Notes: a model not told the origin generated them from the sequence alone. A DNA stretch of 64,000 nucleotides from Candidatus Wolframiiraptor gerlachensis (GCA_021323375.2 JAJPCT020000023.1:35803-99802); one strand, 5' to 3'. Numbered from the stretch's first letter, positions 44,577 to 55,125 are shown. Numbers and translations are program-made.

Positions 44577-47019
44577 GCTCGGGCGACCATTCAAATATCT
44601 TTCCGCGTTCTCGCGTCCTCCTGTCAAGGTTGTTGAGCCTCTCCTCAAGCTCCATTAGCCTCTCCAGCATGATCTTTCTCTCGATCGAGGCCACAAGCTC
44701 CCTCGTCTCGATGACCTTGTCCGGGTTGACGGATATGCTCGTGACACCCTCCCTCACGAGGAACTCGACCATGTCCGGGTAGTTGGATGGCGCTTGGCCG
44801 CAGACGCTCGTCGTCACGCCATGCTTCCTACACACCCTTATGACGTGGCTTAGCGCCCTCTTAACAGCCAGGTTCCTCTCATCGTATATCTCCTGCACCG
44901 CCGCGTCATCTCTATCTATCCCGAGGATGAGCATTGTTAGGTCGTTTGTCCCGAAGCTGACGCCATCTATCCCAGCCTCGATGAACTTGTCGATGAGCAG
45001 GACCGTGCTTGGGACCTCGACCATTATCCATACCTTGAAGTCTGGTCCTTGGATGAGGCCCTCCTCCTCCATTATCCTCTTAGCTTGGATGAATTCCTCG
45101 ACCCTCCTGACGAATGGCACCATGACCCAGACGTTCTTCAGCCCATACTCCTCCCTAACCTTCTTGATAGCCCTGCACTCCAGCCTGAATATATCCGGCT
45201 CCTTGATGTATCTGAACGCGCCCCTGTAGCCTATTAGTGGATTGGGGCCGACGTGTCCAGCCTCCTTCTCATACTTCTCTCCACCGGGTAGCGCGAGGAA
45301 CTCATCGGGCTTGAAGTCCAAGAACCTGTAGACGACGGGCCTTGGATAGAATGCCTGGGCAACCTTTCTTATCCCCTCGGCGAATGCATCGATCATCTTC
45401 TGCTCTCCACCCTCCTCGATGAGGAGCCTCGGGTGCTTCCCGATGCTCACCATCATGTGCTCCGCCCTTAGTAGGCCGACGCCATCTGCCTGCGTCTCCC
45501 TCGCGATCTTATCGGCGATCTCAGGGATGCTTATGTTGACGTAGATCTTCGTCCCGGTGATCACCGGAGCGCGGGCGGCGACAGCCACCTCCGCCACCTT
45601 CTCCTCAGCCGGCTTAACAAGCTCCTCGACCGCGCCCTCGTAAATGACTCCAGACCTAGCATCCACGGTGTAGGTCTCACCATCCCTCAGCATCTTAGTG
45701 GCGTCCCTCGCGCCGACTATGCATGGTATCCCGAGCTCCCTGGAGACTATGGCCGCATGGCAGGTCATCCCACCCTCATCCGTCACGATAGCCCCTGCAA
45801 GCCTCATGTATGGCACCCAGTCCGGGTTCGTCATCTTCGTGACGAGGATGTCTCCCTTCTGGATCTTCTTAGCGGCCTCCTCGGGCGAGAAGACTATCTT
45901 GGCCTTCCCCACGTGGACCCCGGGGCTCGCGGGCAGGCCCTTTATGACTATCTTCGCCTCTGCGACGGAGACTGCGGATGAGCCTGAGGATGCGGCAGCC
46001 TCCACCTCCTTCATGCTCCAGACCGTCTCGGGCCTAGACTGGACTATGAAGAGGTTCTGCGGGAAGGGTAGATCCCTGTCGACCGCGAACTCTATGTCCT
46101 GCGGCGTGCCATAATGCTGCTCAATCCGCTTCGCTATCTTCGCGAGCTCCACAACCTCCTCATCCGTCAGGCTTGGGGCCTCCTGCCTCTCCGGCGGGAC
46201 CTTAGCATGCACGGTCTTACCTGTCTTCGGGTCCCTGACGTACTCAACCTCCTTCTTCACGATATTCTTTGTTATGATCTTCAGGGCGTTCTTGTCGACC
46301 TCGAAGTGGTCTGGGGTTACTGCTCCGGAAACTATCGCTTCTCCAAGGCCCCAAACCGACTCGATTACTATGATGTTCCTGTCGCCAGTCACGGGGTGTA
46401 TTGTGAACATGACGCCGGCGGACCTGCTATTAACCATCTTCTGAACCGCGACGCTGATTAGGACCTTCTCATGCCTGAATCCCTTCTCAGTCCTATAGAA
46501 TATTGCTCTAGGCGTGAAGAGGCTTGACCAGCATCTTCTAACGGACTCGAGCACCTCCTCCTCTCCCCTGACATTCAGGTAGGTCTCCTGCTGGCCGGCG
46601 AAGGATGCTCCTGGGAGGTCCTCCGCGGTGGCCGAGGATCTGACTGCGACATAAACATCCTTCAAGCCCACCCTCCTCGAGAGCTCCCGGTATGCCTCGA
46701 CTATTGCGTCGCGGATATCTTTTGGTATCGGCGTAGACTCTATGAGGCTCCTAATCTTCCTTGAGGCTTCCTCATATTGGGTCGGGTTCCTAGGATCCGT
46801 TATGGTCTCATCGAGTATGTCGTAGATCTTCTGGGCTATCCCGGTCTCCTCGATGAACCTCTTATAAGCATATGCGGTTACCGCGAAACCCGGTGGAACA
46901 GGTATCCCAGCATTAATCATCTCTCCCAAGTTGGCGCATTTCCCGCCAACGAGAGGTATATCCTCCTTGCCCAGCTCCTCGAACCAGAGTATTAGGGCTT
47001 GGGACTTATCCTTAGCCAA
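44569..47019 (-). CDS. ppsA: phosphoenolpyruvate synthase
   Basis: Pyruvate plus ATP to PEP, AMP and phosphate, the entry to gluconeogenesis, and in some thermophiles used reversibly. 816 residues. N-terminal nucleotide domain (VGGKCANLGEMINAGI), phosphohistidine domain with GGMTCHAAIVSRELGIPCI (H near 417), and a PEP-binding barrel with SFGTNDLTMLILG and the catalytic Cys in TSVCGQAPSNYPD. The TTG start follows GGAGGTGTG. PEP is also a substrate of AroA in this window. A gap of 75 nt separates it from nusA upstream. Confidence 0.96.
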   Translation of the reverse strand: MAKDKSQALILWFEELGKEDIPLVGGKCANLGEMINAGIPVPPGFAVTAYAYKRFIEETGIAQKIYDILDETITDPRNPTQYEEASRKIRSLIESTPIPKDIRDAIVEAYRELSRRVGLKDVYVAVRSSATAEDLPGASFAGQQETYLNVRGEEEVLESVRRCWSSLFTPRAIFYRTEKGFRHEKVLISVAVQKMVNSRSAGVMFTIHPVTGDRNIIVIESVWGLGEAIVSGAVTPDHFEVDKNALKIITKNIVKKEVEYVRDPKTGKTVHAKVPPERQEAPSLTDEEVVELAKIAKRIEQHYGTPQDIEFAVDRDLPFPQNLFIVQSRPETVWSMKEVEAAASSGSSAVSVAEAKIVIKGLPASPGVHVGKAKIVFSPEEAAKKIQKGDILVTKMTNPDWVPYMRLAGAIVTDEGGMTCHAAIVSRELGIPCIVGARDATKMLRDGETYTVDARSGVIYEGAVEELVKPAEEKVAEVAVAARAPVITGTKIYVNISIPEIADKIARETQADGVGLLRAEHMMVSIGKHPRLLIEEGGEQKMIDAFAEGIRKVAQAFYPRPVVYRFLDFKPDEFLALPGGEKYEKEAGHVGPNPLIGYRGAFRYIKEPDIFRLECRAIKKVREEYGLKNVWVMVPFVRRVEEFIQAKRIMEEEGLIQGPDFKVWIMVEVPSTVLLIDKFIEAGIDGVSFGTNDLTMLILGIDRDDAAVQEIYDERNLAVKRALSHVIRVCRKHGVTTSVCGQAPSNYPDMVEFLVREGVTSISVNPDKVIETRELVASIERKIMLERLMELEERLNNLDRRTRERGKIFEWSPELD

Positions 47020-47094
47020 TCTAACACACCTCCTCTTCCGGCCTTCAAGCGAGATAAACCAGCTAATGAATATTCCCCGATAATAGGGGGCTAT

Positions 47095-47550
47095 TCACCG
47101 AATTATGACATGATCCACGTCATGATGCCTCTTGGCTAATAGGCGGACCAACTCGATCATTCTCCCAGCCCTTCCAATGGCCATTGCCTTATACCTAGGA
47201 TCCACCGAGGCGACGGCTATCTTCCGCCCATCAGGCCTCTCCGCCATCCTGACGGGCTCTAGAAGCCTCGCAGGCTGAAGGGCGTTCTCTATGAACTTCG
47301 CCGGATCACGCGAGTACTCGACAATCTTCACCCTCTTCTTGATGAGCCTTGCGAAGTCCTGTATCCTGAACTCTCTGCTGGAGAAGATTTTTTGAAGCTC
47401 TCCCTCGCCGACCACGAAGACTACCATATCCCCATGCTCCACGCAGTCGATTATGTTTGCCCCCGTGGCCGCCTCGAGTAGGGAGATGTAGCGCATCTCT
47501 TTATCCGTCAGCTTTATTCCCTCGCTCAATGCTCGAGCCCCCTTCACCAT
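47095..47550 (-). CDS. nusA: NusA-like transcription factor with two KH domains
   Basis: Archaeal NusA homologue without S1 domain, RNA-binding, linked to RNA polymerase or rRNA processing. 151 residues. First KH region around DFARLIKKRVKIVEYS, second around VASVDPRYKAMAIGRAGRMI (a GxxG-like loop, GRAG). It follows rpl30e by 7 nt in the classic rpo operon order, which then stops; uS12 does not follow. Confidence 0.94.
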   Translation of the reverse strand: MVKGARALSEGIKLTDKEMRYISLLEAATGANIIDCVEHGDMVVFVVGEGELQKIFSSREFRIQDFARLIKKRVKIVEYSRDPAKFIENALQPARLLEPVRMAERPDGRKIAVASVDPRYKAMAIGRAGRMIELVRLLAKRHHDVDHVIIR

Positions 47551-47557
47551 CTAGTGG

Positions 47558-47911
47558 CTAGGTCTCCGTCTCTTCCGGCTTCGGCATTACCTCCTCAAGT
47601 ATCGTTGAGCTTCCCAGATCCGTTACCGAGATAACCGCTGCGGGGAAGGGCTTTCCAGCAAGGTATCCCAGCTCGTTCCCGGGCACCTTAACCTTCAGAA
47701 AGGGTGTCCCCGTCATCTTGCAAGCCACGATTATCTCGCGCTCTAGGTTAGGTGGGCAGTTTCCCGCGAGTATCACCAGCTTAGACTTTCTATGCAGCAC
47801 GGAGAGGAGTGACTGCCTAAATCCGAGAATCATCTTCCCAGTTCTAGAGATCACCTCTAGGTGTCTTCTAAGATCCTTGACCTCTTTAGCTGGTATTTCC
47901 TCCCTCAGCAT
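47558..47911 (-). CDS. rpl30e: 50S ribosomal protein L30e
   Basis: 117 residues, about 15 longer at the N-terminus than many relatives. Core: SRTGKMILGFRQSLLSVLHR, KLVILAGNCPP and TPFLKVKVPGNELGYLAGK, an L7Ae/L30e RNA-binding fold. Its start directly follows the rpoA stop (0 nt gap), and its place between rpoA and nusA is conserved in archaea. Confidence 0.96.
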   Translation of the reverse strand: MLREEIPAKEVKDLRRHLEVISRTGKMILGFRQSLLSVLHRKSKLVILAGNCPPNLEREIIVACKMTGTPFLKVKVPGNELGYLAGKPFPAAVISVTDLGSSTILEEVMPKPEETET

Positions 47912-50900
47912 TTAGCCTTCCTCCCCTCCTCCCTCAATTTTAGCTTCACCGGCTTCCTTCGACCCGGATCCATCCGCGATGCCCGGATAGCTCATCAGGA
48001 GGGAGACTATTCCTGTTCCAACCTTGACCTCCTTCCCGACTATTATCCTCTCAACATTTCCCCTGAGCCTATCAACCTCGCCTCTAACCGCGGCGTCTAT
48101 CAGCGTCTGGACGCTTATCTCGAATGCCGCCCTCTCGATCGGGCTCTCCTTCAACCTGACGACACCATGTCTCCCGATCTGCTTGACAGCGCCGCTTATC
48201 GTCATCATGTCCGCCACTATCATCAGGTGGCGTATGTCCACGTCGAGCCCCTGCTCATCTAGCACGTGCTTCAGCTCCCTGACTATCGCCGCCCTCGCCG
48301 CCTCTATCCCAAGGACCGAAGCTATCTCCCTTATATTATTCGTCCAGACCCTTCTATAATCAACTCCCGGGACCTGCATAACCTTCTTCAGGTTCGATCC
48401 CTCCGTCAGGATCACGTATTCCCCGTCCTCATATCTCACGATCGCCTTCGTTATCCTCTCTATACCCTTGACCTTGAGCGACATGAGCCTTGACTTCAGC
48501 CGCTCAAGATCCTTCTCCTTCTCATCTGCATAGACTGTTATCGTCTTCTCAGATCTCTCGAACTTGAGCTTCAGCGATTTCAGTACCTGATCTATGTCCT
48601 TCATGGTTACACCCTCATCCCTCATGGCCGCCTCATCGAGGACTATTACCACAGCGTTTCTCCGGAGATCTAGGCCGACGTCCGAGGCTATCTCCTCGAG
48701 ATAAGTGCACTTGATCTGCTTCGCTATCCGCTGAGCCTCCTTGAGATCCTGTGCGATCTCCTTGATAAGCGGTATCCTCATCATCGGGGTTGATGGCGTC
48801 CTCCTAGCATCAACTATCTCTATCAGCCTCGGGAGCCCTCTCAGGATTGATGCCTCATGAACTCCCGCGAAGTGGAATGTTCTCAGGGTGAGCTGTGTGC
48901 TCGGCTCGCCTATAGACTGAGCCGTAACTATCCCTATGGCCTCTCCCGGCTCTATCCTATTCCTCAGATACTCCCTGTATGCCTCCTTGAAGAGGAGCTC
49001 AGCATCGCCCGCGGATATGCGCCGCTCTTGGACCGCCTTCATGAGCATCTCAATCACCTTTGGGGGAAGCTTGCCCTCATATTGCCTTGCGAGCTCATTA
49101 AGCTCTAATTCGGATGCTGGTGTGCTCGATGCGGAGATCTTCAGCCTGTTGACTAGGATATCCACGTTCACCGCCTCGCCGTGATAACTCTTCATCGGGT
49201 CTACTCCATCCTCTCCATATAGGAACTGGACTATCCTCCCATCATCCATGCTCCTTACGCTTCCATCATACTCGACGTAAAGCGCCTCGAGTGCGTTTAT
49301 GAGCCTCCTCTGCATATATCCGCTCTGCTGCGTCCTCACCGCCGTGTCCACGAGCCCATCTCTCCCACCCGCCATGTGGAAGAAGAATTCTATCGGGTCG
49401 AGTCCCTTCGCGAATGAGGCGTAGACGAATCCCCTAGCCCTCGGCGAGACATCTCCCGGCTTGAAGAATGTTAGAACCCTATCCGTGAATCCCCTCTTGA
49501 TCCTCTCCCTTCTAACAGCCTGCTGTCCGACGACCGCGACCATCTGGTCTATGTTTAGCGGGGAGCCCCTGGCGCCTGTTCTCGCCATTATCACCGCCGA
49601 GCTATCCCTCGAGATATACTTCCTCGCGACCTTGCCAGCCTCCTCCCTAGTCTCAGAGACGAGCTGCAGGATGTTGGACTCAAAAGCCTGCTCCGGGGTC
49701 TCTCCAGGCCTAACCTCTATCTTTCCCCTCTCATAATCGGCCTTAAGCTTCTCGAAGAGTTTATTCATCTTATCGAAGATCTTCTCAAGCTCATCATGGG
49801 CTTCCCTTGGTATCTCGAGGTCATCTATGCCGAAGCTGAATCCCCTGAGATTGAGGTAGGTGTTGAGGAGCTTGACGAGCTTGTCCATGAACTCCCTCGT
49901 CGCGTCGGGGCCATACTCGACCATCATCCTATGGAGTATGCTGTTGGCCTTCTCGACCCCTATCGCGTTCTTATCTATTACTCCCTTGATGAGCCTACCG
50001 TTCTCTATCACGACCTCTATCTCGGGTGAGAAGGCCGCCTTGAACCTGTGATTGAAGCCCTTCGGAAGGAGTAGGCTGAAGAGCTGCTTACCACTCCACT
50101 TTGGCTCCGGCTCCTTTATCTCCGGCTCCGGTAGCCCACCATCATACCCTATCGCTGCTAGGAGATATGACATTTCCTTCCTCGTCAGATACGTATCGTC
50201 GCGGGTGAGGAGGTACGCGGCCGTGAGGAAGTCCCTTATCGCCCCGATTATCGGTGCTCCATAACGCGGGGATAGAACATTATTCTGGACTAGGAGGAGT
50301 ATTCTAGCCTCCGTCTGAGCTTCCTCGCTCTGCGGGACGTGGAGGTTCATCTCATCCCCATCGAAATCGGCATTGTATGGCGTGCAGACGCAGAGGTTGA
50401 GCCTGAAGGTCTTGTATGGGAGGACCTTGACCACGTGGGCCATGATGGATATCCTATGGAGACTCGGCTGCCTGTTGAAGAGGACTATATCGCCATCCAT
50501 CAGATGCCTCTCGACGATGAAACCTGGCGCAAGGGCATTCGCCACCTCCTCCAAGTCTTGGACGTATGAGAGCCTGATCCTCCTGCCATCAGGCCTTATC
50601 ACATATTTTGCTCCAGGATATTTGTTCGGCCCATTCCTCACAAGCTGCCTAAGCCTTTCGATGTTCCACTCCGTAACCTTCTCGGGCACCGTCAGCTGCA
50701 TTGCTATCTCGAGCGGAACCCCTACCTCATTTATGCTGAGATTCGGGTCCGGTGATATAACCGTCCTGGCTGAGAAGTCCACCCTCTTCCCGCTTAGGTT
50801 TAGTCTGAACCTCCCCTCCTTGCCCTTCAGCCTCTGAACTAGGGTCTTAAGCGGTCTACCACTCCTATGCGTCGCCGGAGCTATCCCCGGAGCCTCATTA

Positions 50901-51745
50901 TTGATATATGTCGTCACGTGGTATTGGAGTAGGTCGGCGAGCTCCGCTATGACTGGCGACGGCGAGCCCGCGTTAATATTCTCCCTAAGCCTCTGAACAA
51001 CCCTGAGTATGTCGACGAGCTTGTGTGTTAGGTCGTCCTCGGACCTGAATCCAGACTCAAGCGTTATCGAGGGCCTCACATAGACCGGCGGCACCGGGAG
51101 CACTGTTAGAACCATCCACTCAGGCCTAGCCACCTCAGGGTCGAAACCCAATAGCTTCAGATCATCATCCCTAATCCTCTCGAGCCTCGCCCTCACCATC
51201 TGGGGCGTTAATCTCCTCCTCTCAGAGTTGACAACCTCTATAAATGTTACAGGCTTCTCGAGCTCAATCCTATACTGCTTCTCATCGCAGTATGGGCATG
51301 TCTGGCTTGCTATCGCCCTCTGCGCCACCTTATAGTAGAACTCGTCCGGGACCTTGCCGAGCTTCTTCAGCTCCTCAAGCTCCTCCCAGAGTTTCCTGAT
51401 CTCATCCTCCGGTATCTTAAGCCTTCCACAAGACCTGCATGTTGTTCTTAGGAGGAGGTGGATATGTTTCACGAAGCCTACGTGAATTACTGGCACCGGT
51501 AGCTCTATGTGGCCGAAGTGGCCGGGGCATCCGAGATAAGTATTCCCACATGTCTTGCATCTTTGGCCCGGCTCGAGGGTCCCAAGCCTCGGATCCATAA
51601 CTCCCGTTGGGATCGGCATTCCATCCTCGTCATAGGTGTCGGGGTTGGAGATCTCAGCGACCGACATCTTCCTTATCATCTCTGGGCTCAGTATGCCGAA
51701 CTTCACGCCGACAAGTGTCTCGAGCGATGCCGCCATCCTCATCAC
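47912..51745 (-). CDS. rpoA: DNA-directed RNA polymerase subunit A, unsplit A'-A''
   Basis: Largest RNA polymerase subunit as a single 1277-residue chain. Zinc site at the N-terminus (CKTCGNTYLGCPGHFGHI), second cysteine set CRSCG...CPYC, catalytic NADFDGDEMN near residues 455-464, funnel and bridge-helix region (MARTGARGSPLNIDQM), and from about residue 890 the part normally encoded as A'' (EPGEAIGIVTAQSIGEPSTQ, FHFAGVHEASILRGLPRL). No stop, start or intein occurs at the usual split. Overlaps rpoB by 4 nt. The unsplit form is a useful taxonomic marker. Confidence 0.98.
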   Translation of the reverse strand: MMRMAASLETLVGVKFGILSPEMIRKMSVAEISNPDTYDEDGMPIPTGVMDPRLGTLEPGQRCKTCGNTYLGCPGHFGHIELPVPVIHVGFVKHIHLLLRTTCRSCGRLKIPEDEIRKLWEELEELKKLGKVPDEFYYKVAQRAIASQTCPYCDEKQYRIELEKPVTFIEVVNSERRRLTPQMVRARLERIRDDDLKLLGFDPEVARPEWMVLTVLPVPPVYVRPSITLESGFRSEDDLTHKLVDILRVVQRLRENINAGSPSPVIAELADLLQYHVTTYINNEAPGIAPATHRSGRPLKTLVQRLKGKEGRFRLNLSGKRVDFSARTVISPDPNLSINEVGVPLEIAMQLTVPEKVTEWNIERLRQLVRNGPNKYPGAKYVIRPDGRRIRLSYVQDLEEVANALAPGFIVERHLMDGDIVLFNRQPSLHRISIMAHVVKVLPYKTFRLNLCVCTPYNADFDGDEMNLHVPQSEEAQTEARILLLVQNNVLSPRYGAPIIGAIRDFLTAAYLLTRDDTYLTRKEMSYLLAAIGYDGGLPEPEIKEPEPKWSGKQLFSLLLPKGFNHRFKAAFSPEIEVVIENGRLIKGVIDKNAIGVEKANSILHRMMVEYGPDATREFMDKLVKLLNTYLNLRGFSFGIDDLEIPREAHDELEKIFDKMNKLFEKLKADYERGKIEVRPGETPEQAFESNILQLVSETREEAGKVARKYISRDSSAVIMARTGARGSPLNIDQMVAVVGQQAVRRERIKRGFTDRVLTFFKPGDVSPRARGFVYASFAKGLDPIEFFFHMAGGRDGLVDTAVRTQQSGYMQRRLINALEALYVEYDGSVRSMDDGRIVQFLYGEDGVDPMKSYHGEAVNVDILVNRLKISASSTPASELELNELARQYEGKLPPKVIEMLMKAVQERRISAGDAELLFKEAYREYLRNRIEPGEAIGIVTAQSIGEPSTQLTLRTFHFAGVHEASILRGLPRLIEIVDARRTPSTPMMRIPLIKEIAQDLKEAQRIAKQIKCTYLEEIASDVGLDLRRNAVVIVLDEAAMRDEGVTMKDIDQVLKSLKLKFERSEKTITVYADEKEKDLERLKSRLMSLKVKGIERITKAIVRYEDGEYVILTEGSNLKKVMQVPGVDYRRVWTNNIREIASVLGIEAARAAIVRELKHVLDEQGLDVDIRHLMIVADMMTISGAVKQIGRHGVVRLKESPIERAAFEISVQTLIDAAVRGEVDRLRGNVERIIVGKEVKVGTGIVSLLMSYPGIADGSGSKEAGEAKIEGGGEEG

Positions 51746-54700
51746 ACCTCCTCCCCGAATAGGAGCTTGGGATAGATGCCCATGCTCATCATCTCCTCTA
51801 AGAGCAGGTAGAACGCGTATGGCAATGTTACGACCGCGATGTCAGCATCCTTACCATGGATCGGGCATATAAACCTCTCCTGCTTTAGGTCGTAGTAGGC
51901 CGGGAGGCCGCATGCCTTGCAGAAGTATGCTGTGTATTTGTCACTTTGCTCGAGCAGCCTGTCGAGTAGGAGGAAGCTTGCTCCATGTGCTATCAGGCAG
52001 TCTCTCTCCATCTCACCGAACTTGAGTCCTCCTCCCCTGCTCCTGCCCTCTGTCGGCTGCCTGGTTAGCATCTGAACGCGGCCCCTAGCCCTCGCATGGA
52101 TCTTATCCCTGACGAGATGGTGGAGCTTCTGATAGTAAACGACCCCAATGAATATCTCGGCCTCATACCTCTTCCCGGTCAAACCATCATACATTATCTC
52201 CTTGCCGGAGCTCTTGAAACCGAGCGCCTCGAGCTCTCTCCTGAGCTCCTCTATCGGCTTTCCCATGAACGGCGTCCCATCTATGAATTCACCCTTTAAT
52301 GCTCCGACTTTTCCAGCTATGCTCTCTAAGAGCTGGCCCACGGTCATCCTGCTCGGGAATGCATGGGGGTTGATTATCAGGTCCGGCACCACTCCGCTCG
52401 CCGTGTAGGGCATATCCTCCTGAGACAGAACCATTCCCACGACTCCCTTCTGGCCGTGTCTCGAGGCGAACTTGTCACCTATCTCCGCGACGCAGAAGGA
52501 CCTAACCTTCGCCTTAATCAGCTTATTACCCTCCTCGTTCTTAGTTATGAAGATCGTGTCAACGACGCCGGCCTCCGACGGCCTGACTATCTCCGAGGCG
52601 TCTCTCCAGACGAGCTCCCTAGCCGGCGCGCGCTGATACTCCTCTAAGAATCTAGGCGGGCTTTGGACCCCGACTATCACCGTGCCCCCCGTTACATCTG
52701 CCTCAATATGGGCTAGGCCATCGGCGTCTAGAACCCTGTAGGCGTGCTCTCCCCTATATCCTCTCACGGTTGGCTCGGGGATCCTGATAACATCCTTCTC
52801 GCCTCCTATGTATGTTCTAGCCTCCACCTCATAGACCCTGTAGCTTAGGGAGAGAGCTAGCCCTCTCTCGACCGCTGACTTGTTGAGGACGACGGCGTCC
52901 TCCATGTTGTATCCCTGGCCAGTCAGGATCGCGACCACCATGTTCTGTCCTATCGGCCTAGTATACATGTCAAGGAGATCCATGGCCTTTGTGATTACTA
53001 TGGGCTTCTGGGGGTAGACGAGGATATGTGATCTCGAGTCAACCCTCAAGTGGTGGTTTATTGCGTAGATTCCGAGGGCCTGCTTGCCCATAGCACCCTC
53101 ATAGATGTTTCTCGGCGACTGGTTGTGCTCGGCGTATGGGATTATCGCCACAACCGCCCCGAGCATTGTGTATGGGCATATCTCGATGTGGGTGTGCTCC
53201 TCGTTTAGGTCCTCAGGCTTGAGCGCGACAAGCGCGTTCTCCTCCTCTTCAGCGTCCAGGAACTCTATCACGCCCATCGAGACCAGGTCTCTGAACCTGA
53301 GTGTTCCCTCCCTCAGCCCCTTGATATGCTCGGCTGTGAGTAGCGGCCTGCCATTTTCGACAACTATTAGGGGTCTCCTTACGCGGCCCTCATCCGTGTT
53401 TATCCAGACCTCTGTTACATGCGGATACTCATATAGAGCGACGTTCACGAGGTGGCTTATCTCGCCCCTCCGCCTCAGCTCCCTCATGGTTTTCACGAGC
53501 TTCGCGCCGTCTGCATGGTAGCCTATCAGGAGGCCGTCCACGAAGACCTTCGTCGGGTAAGTCTTCTTCCTAGTTATCGCCTCGGATAATGGGATCACGC
53601 CGAGGGAGTAGAGCTTCTCGAGGAGCTCACGCTTCCTCACGGGATGCGTTATCTCAGCCATTAGGGCGAGGTTCTTGACGAGACCACAATTGCTCCCCTC
53701 AGGCGTCTCGGCCGGGCATATCCTCCCCCAGTGGGTCCCATGCAGGTCTCTTGCCTCGAAGTGCGGCTGGCTTCTGCTTAGGGGCGACTGGACCCTTCTC
53801 AAGTGGCTTATGGTCGCCAGGTGATTCGTCCTATTCAATAGCTGTGTTACTCCAACCCTCCCGCCGGGCCAGTTCCCGGTGGCTAGAGCGTGCTTCACGA
53901 AGTCCGTGATTATCCCCGGCCTAACGAATGTCGAGATCTTTATCGGGTATCTGGAGGCCGCGGCCCTCTCAATCTGGTATCTAATGTCTCGGAGAAGCTT
54001 CATGAAGGCCATTCTATAGAGCTCCATTAGGAGTGGGCCGGCTAGCTTGAGCCTCTTATTGGCGTAGTGGTCCCGGTCTGTGGGCTTCCTGATCCCGATG
54101 CTCGTCTCCAGAAGCCTCCCAATCATCTCGCAGAGGAAGATTGCCTTCTGATATCTCGCGGCCTTATTCGTGCCGATATGCGGCAGGAGGACATTGTCTA
54201 TGAGCTGCTCCGCCCGCTGTATCCTATACTCCTCCGCATAGCCGAATGCTATCCTATTCCCAATATATCTGAGGGCCTCCTGCTCCGTGTCTATGCCCGC
54301 CGCCTCCTCGAATGATGGTTGGAGGAGCTCTCGAACCTCATCCAGCCTAGAGACCATGTTGAGGATCTCGCGGTCATTCGTCATGCCAAGAGCCCTGAGC
54401 ATTATTATGGCTGGAATCCCCTTGTAGATCCTAGAGAAGAAGACCTTGACCGGGCCGCCCGGCTTATATGTCACCTCGGTCCTCGCCTGTCTTCCATAAG
54501 CAACCGATATCACGATCGCGCTCAGCTGCCCACTATCAGTCTCCCTCTCCGTGACCAGTATCCTGTTTGGAGCAAGATCCTCTATCGCGACTATAACGCG
54601 CTCTGAGCCGTTTATTATGAAGTATCCTCCGGGATCCTTCGGATCCTCCCCGATCTCCATCAGCTCCTCATCGCTCATCTTCGAGAGCGGGCAGATCTCG

Positions 54701-55095
54701 GACTTCACCATTATCGGGACTATTCCAACCTTGACCTTCTCCGGCTTCGGAATGACGGGCTTGCCATCCAGATAGAGCATCATCTCGACATAGAGCGGCG
54801 CGGCATAGGTGAGGTTCCGGAGCCTACACTCCATCGGGGTTACATTCTCCCTAATAGTCCCATCAACCTCCTCGAAGACCGGCTTGCCGACCTCCGGGTT
54901 CCTCATCTTGAGGACGAGCGTGCCATATTTTGTCTGGATCTCCAAGTCTCCCAGAGACTTTATCAGCTCATTTAAGCCCTCCTTAATGAACCAATTATAT
55001 GATCTTAGATGGTGCTGCACTAAGCCCTCATCCTCTAGGTATGCGCGGATCACGCTCCATAGATCTTCTTGGGTGAATTCAACCTGCTTAAGCAT
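51742..55095 (-). CDS. rpoB: DNA-directed RNA polymerase subunit B, unsplit
   Basis: Second-largest subunit as one 1117-residue chain, not split into B'' and B' as in many methanogens and halophiles. Seen: ATGNWPGGRVGVTQLLNRTN and HLRRVQSPLSRSQPHFEAR, HWGRICPAETPEGSNCGLV, NMEDAVVLNKSAVERGL, GDKFASRHGQKGVVGMV (active-site lysine region), GEMERDCLIAHGA, and a C-terminal zinc site CKACG...CPIHG. No intein. Starts ATG 55095 behind its own TATA box. Confidence 0.98.
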   Translation of the reverse strand: MLKQVEFTQEDLWSVIRAYLEDEGLVQHHLRSYNWFIKEGLNELIKSLGDLEIQTKYGTLVLKMRNPEVGKPVFEEVDGTIRENVTPMECRLRNLTYAAPLYVEMMLYLDGKPVIPKPEKVKVGIVPIMVKSEICPLSKMSDEELMEIGEDPKDPGGYFIINGSERVIVAIEDLAPNRILVTERETDSGQLSAIVISVAYGRQARTEVTYKPGGPVKVFFSRIYKGIPAIIMLRALGMTNDREILNMVSRLDEVRELLQPSFEEAAGIDTEQEALRYIGNRIAFGYAEEYRIQRAEQLIDNVLLPHIGTNKAARYQKAIFLCEMIGRLLETSIGIRKPTDRDHYANKRLKLAGPLLMELYRMAFMKLLRDIRYQIERAAASRYPIKISTFVRPGIITDFVKHALATGNWPGGRVGVTQLLNRTNHLATISHLRRVQSPLSRSQPHFEARDLHGTHWGRICPAETPEGSNCGLVKNLALMAEITHPVRKRELLEKLYSLGVIPLSEAITRKKTYPTKVFVDGLLIGYHADGAKLVKTMRELRRRGEISHLVNVALYEYPHVTEVWINTDEGRVRRPLIVVENGRPLLTAEHIKGLREGTLRFRDLVSMGVIEFLDAEEEENALVALKPEDLNEEHTHIEICPYTMLGAVVAIIPYAEHNQSPRNIYEGAMGKQALGIYAINHHLRVDSRSHILVYPQKPIVITKAMDLLDMYTRPIGQNMVVAILTGQGYNMEDAVVLNKSAVERGLALSLSYRVYEVEARTYIGGEKDVIRIPEPTVRGYRGEHAYRVLDADGLAHIEADVTGGTVIVGVQSPPRFLEEYQRAPARELVWRDASEIVRPSEAGVVDTIFITKNEEGNKLIKAKVRSFCVAEIGDKFASRHGQKGVVGMVLSQEDMPYTASGVVPDLIINPHAFPSRMTVGQLLESIAGKVGALKGEFIDGTPFMGKPIEELRRELEALGFKSSGKEIMYDGLTGKRYEAEIFIGVVYYQKLHHLVRDKIHARARGRVQMLTRQPTEGRSRGGGLKFGEMERDCLIAHGASFLLLDRLLEQSDKYTAYFCKACGLPAYYDLKQERFICPIHGKDADIAVVTLPYAFYLLLEEMMSMGIYPKLLFGEEV

Positions 55096-55125
55096 CCAAC
55101 ATCCCCCCTAGCCCCATTCTCTTCT

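Noticed and set aside
47912..55095. Inteins in RpoA or RpoB
   Set aside because: Conserved motifs run through without insertion and lengths are normal for fused A and unsplit B.
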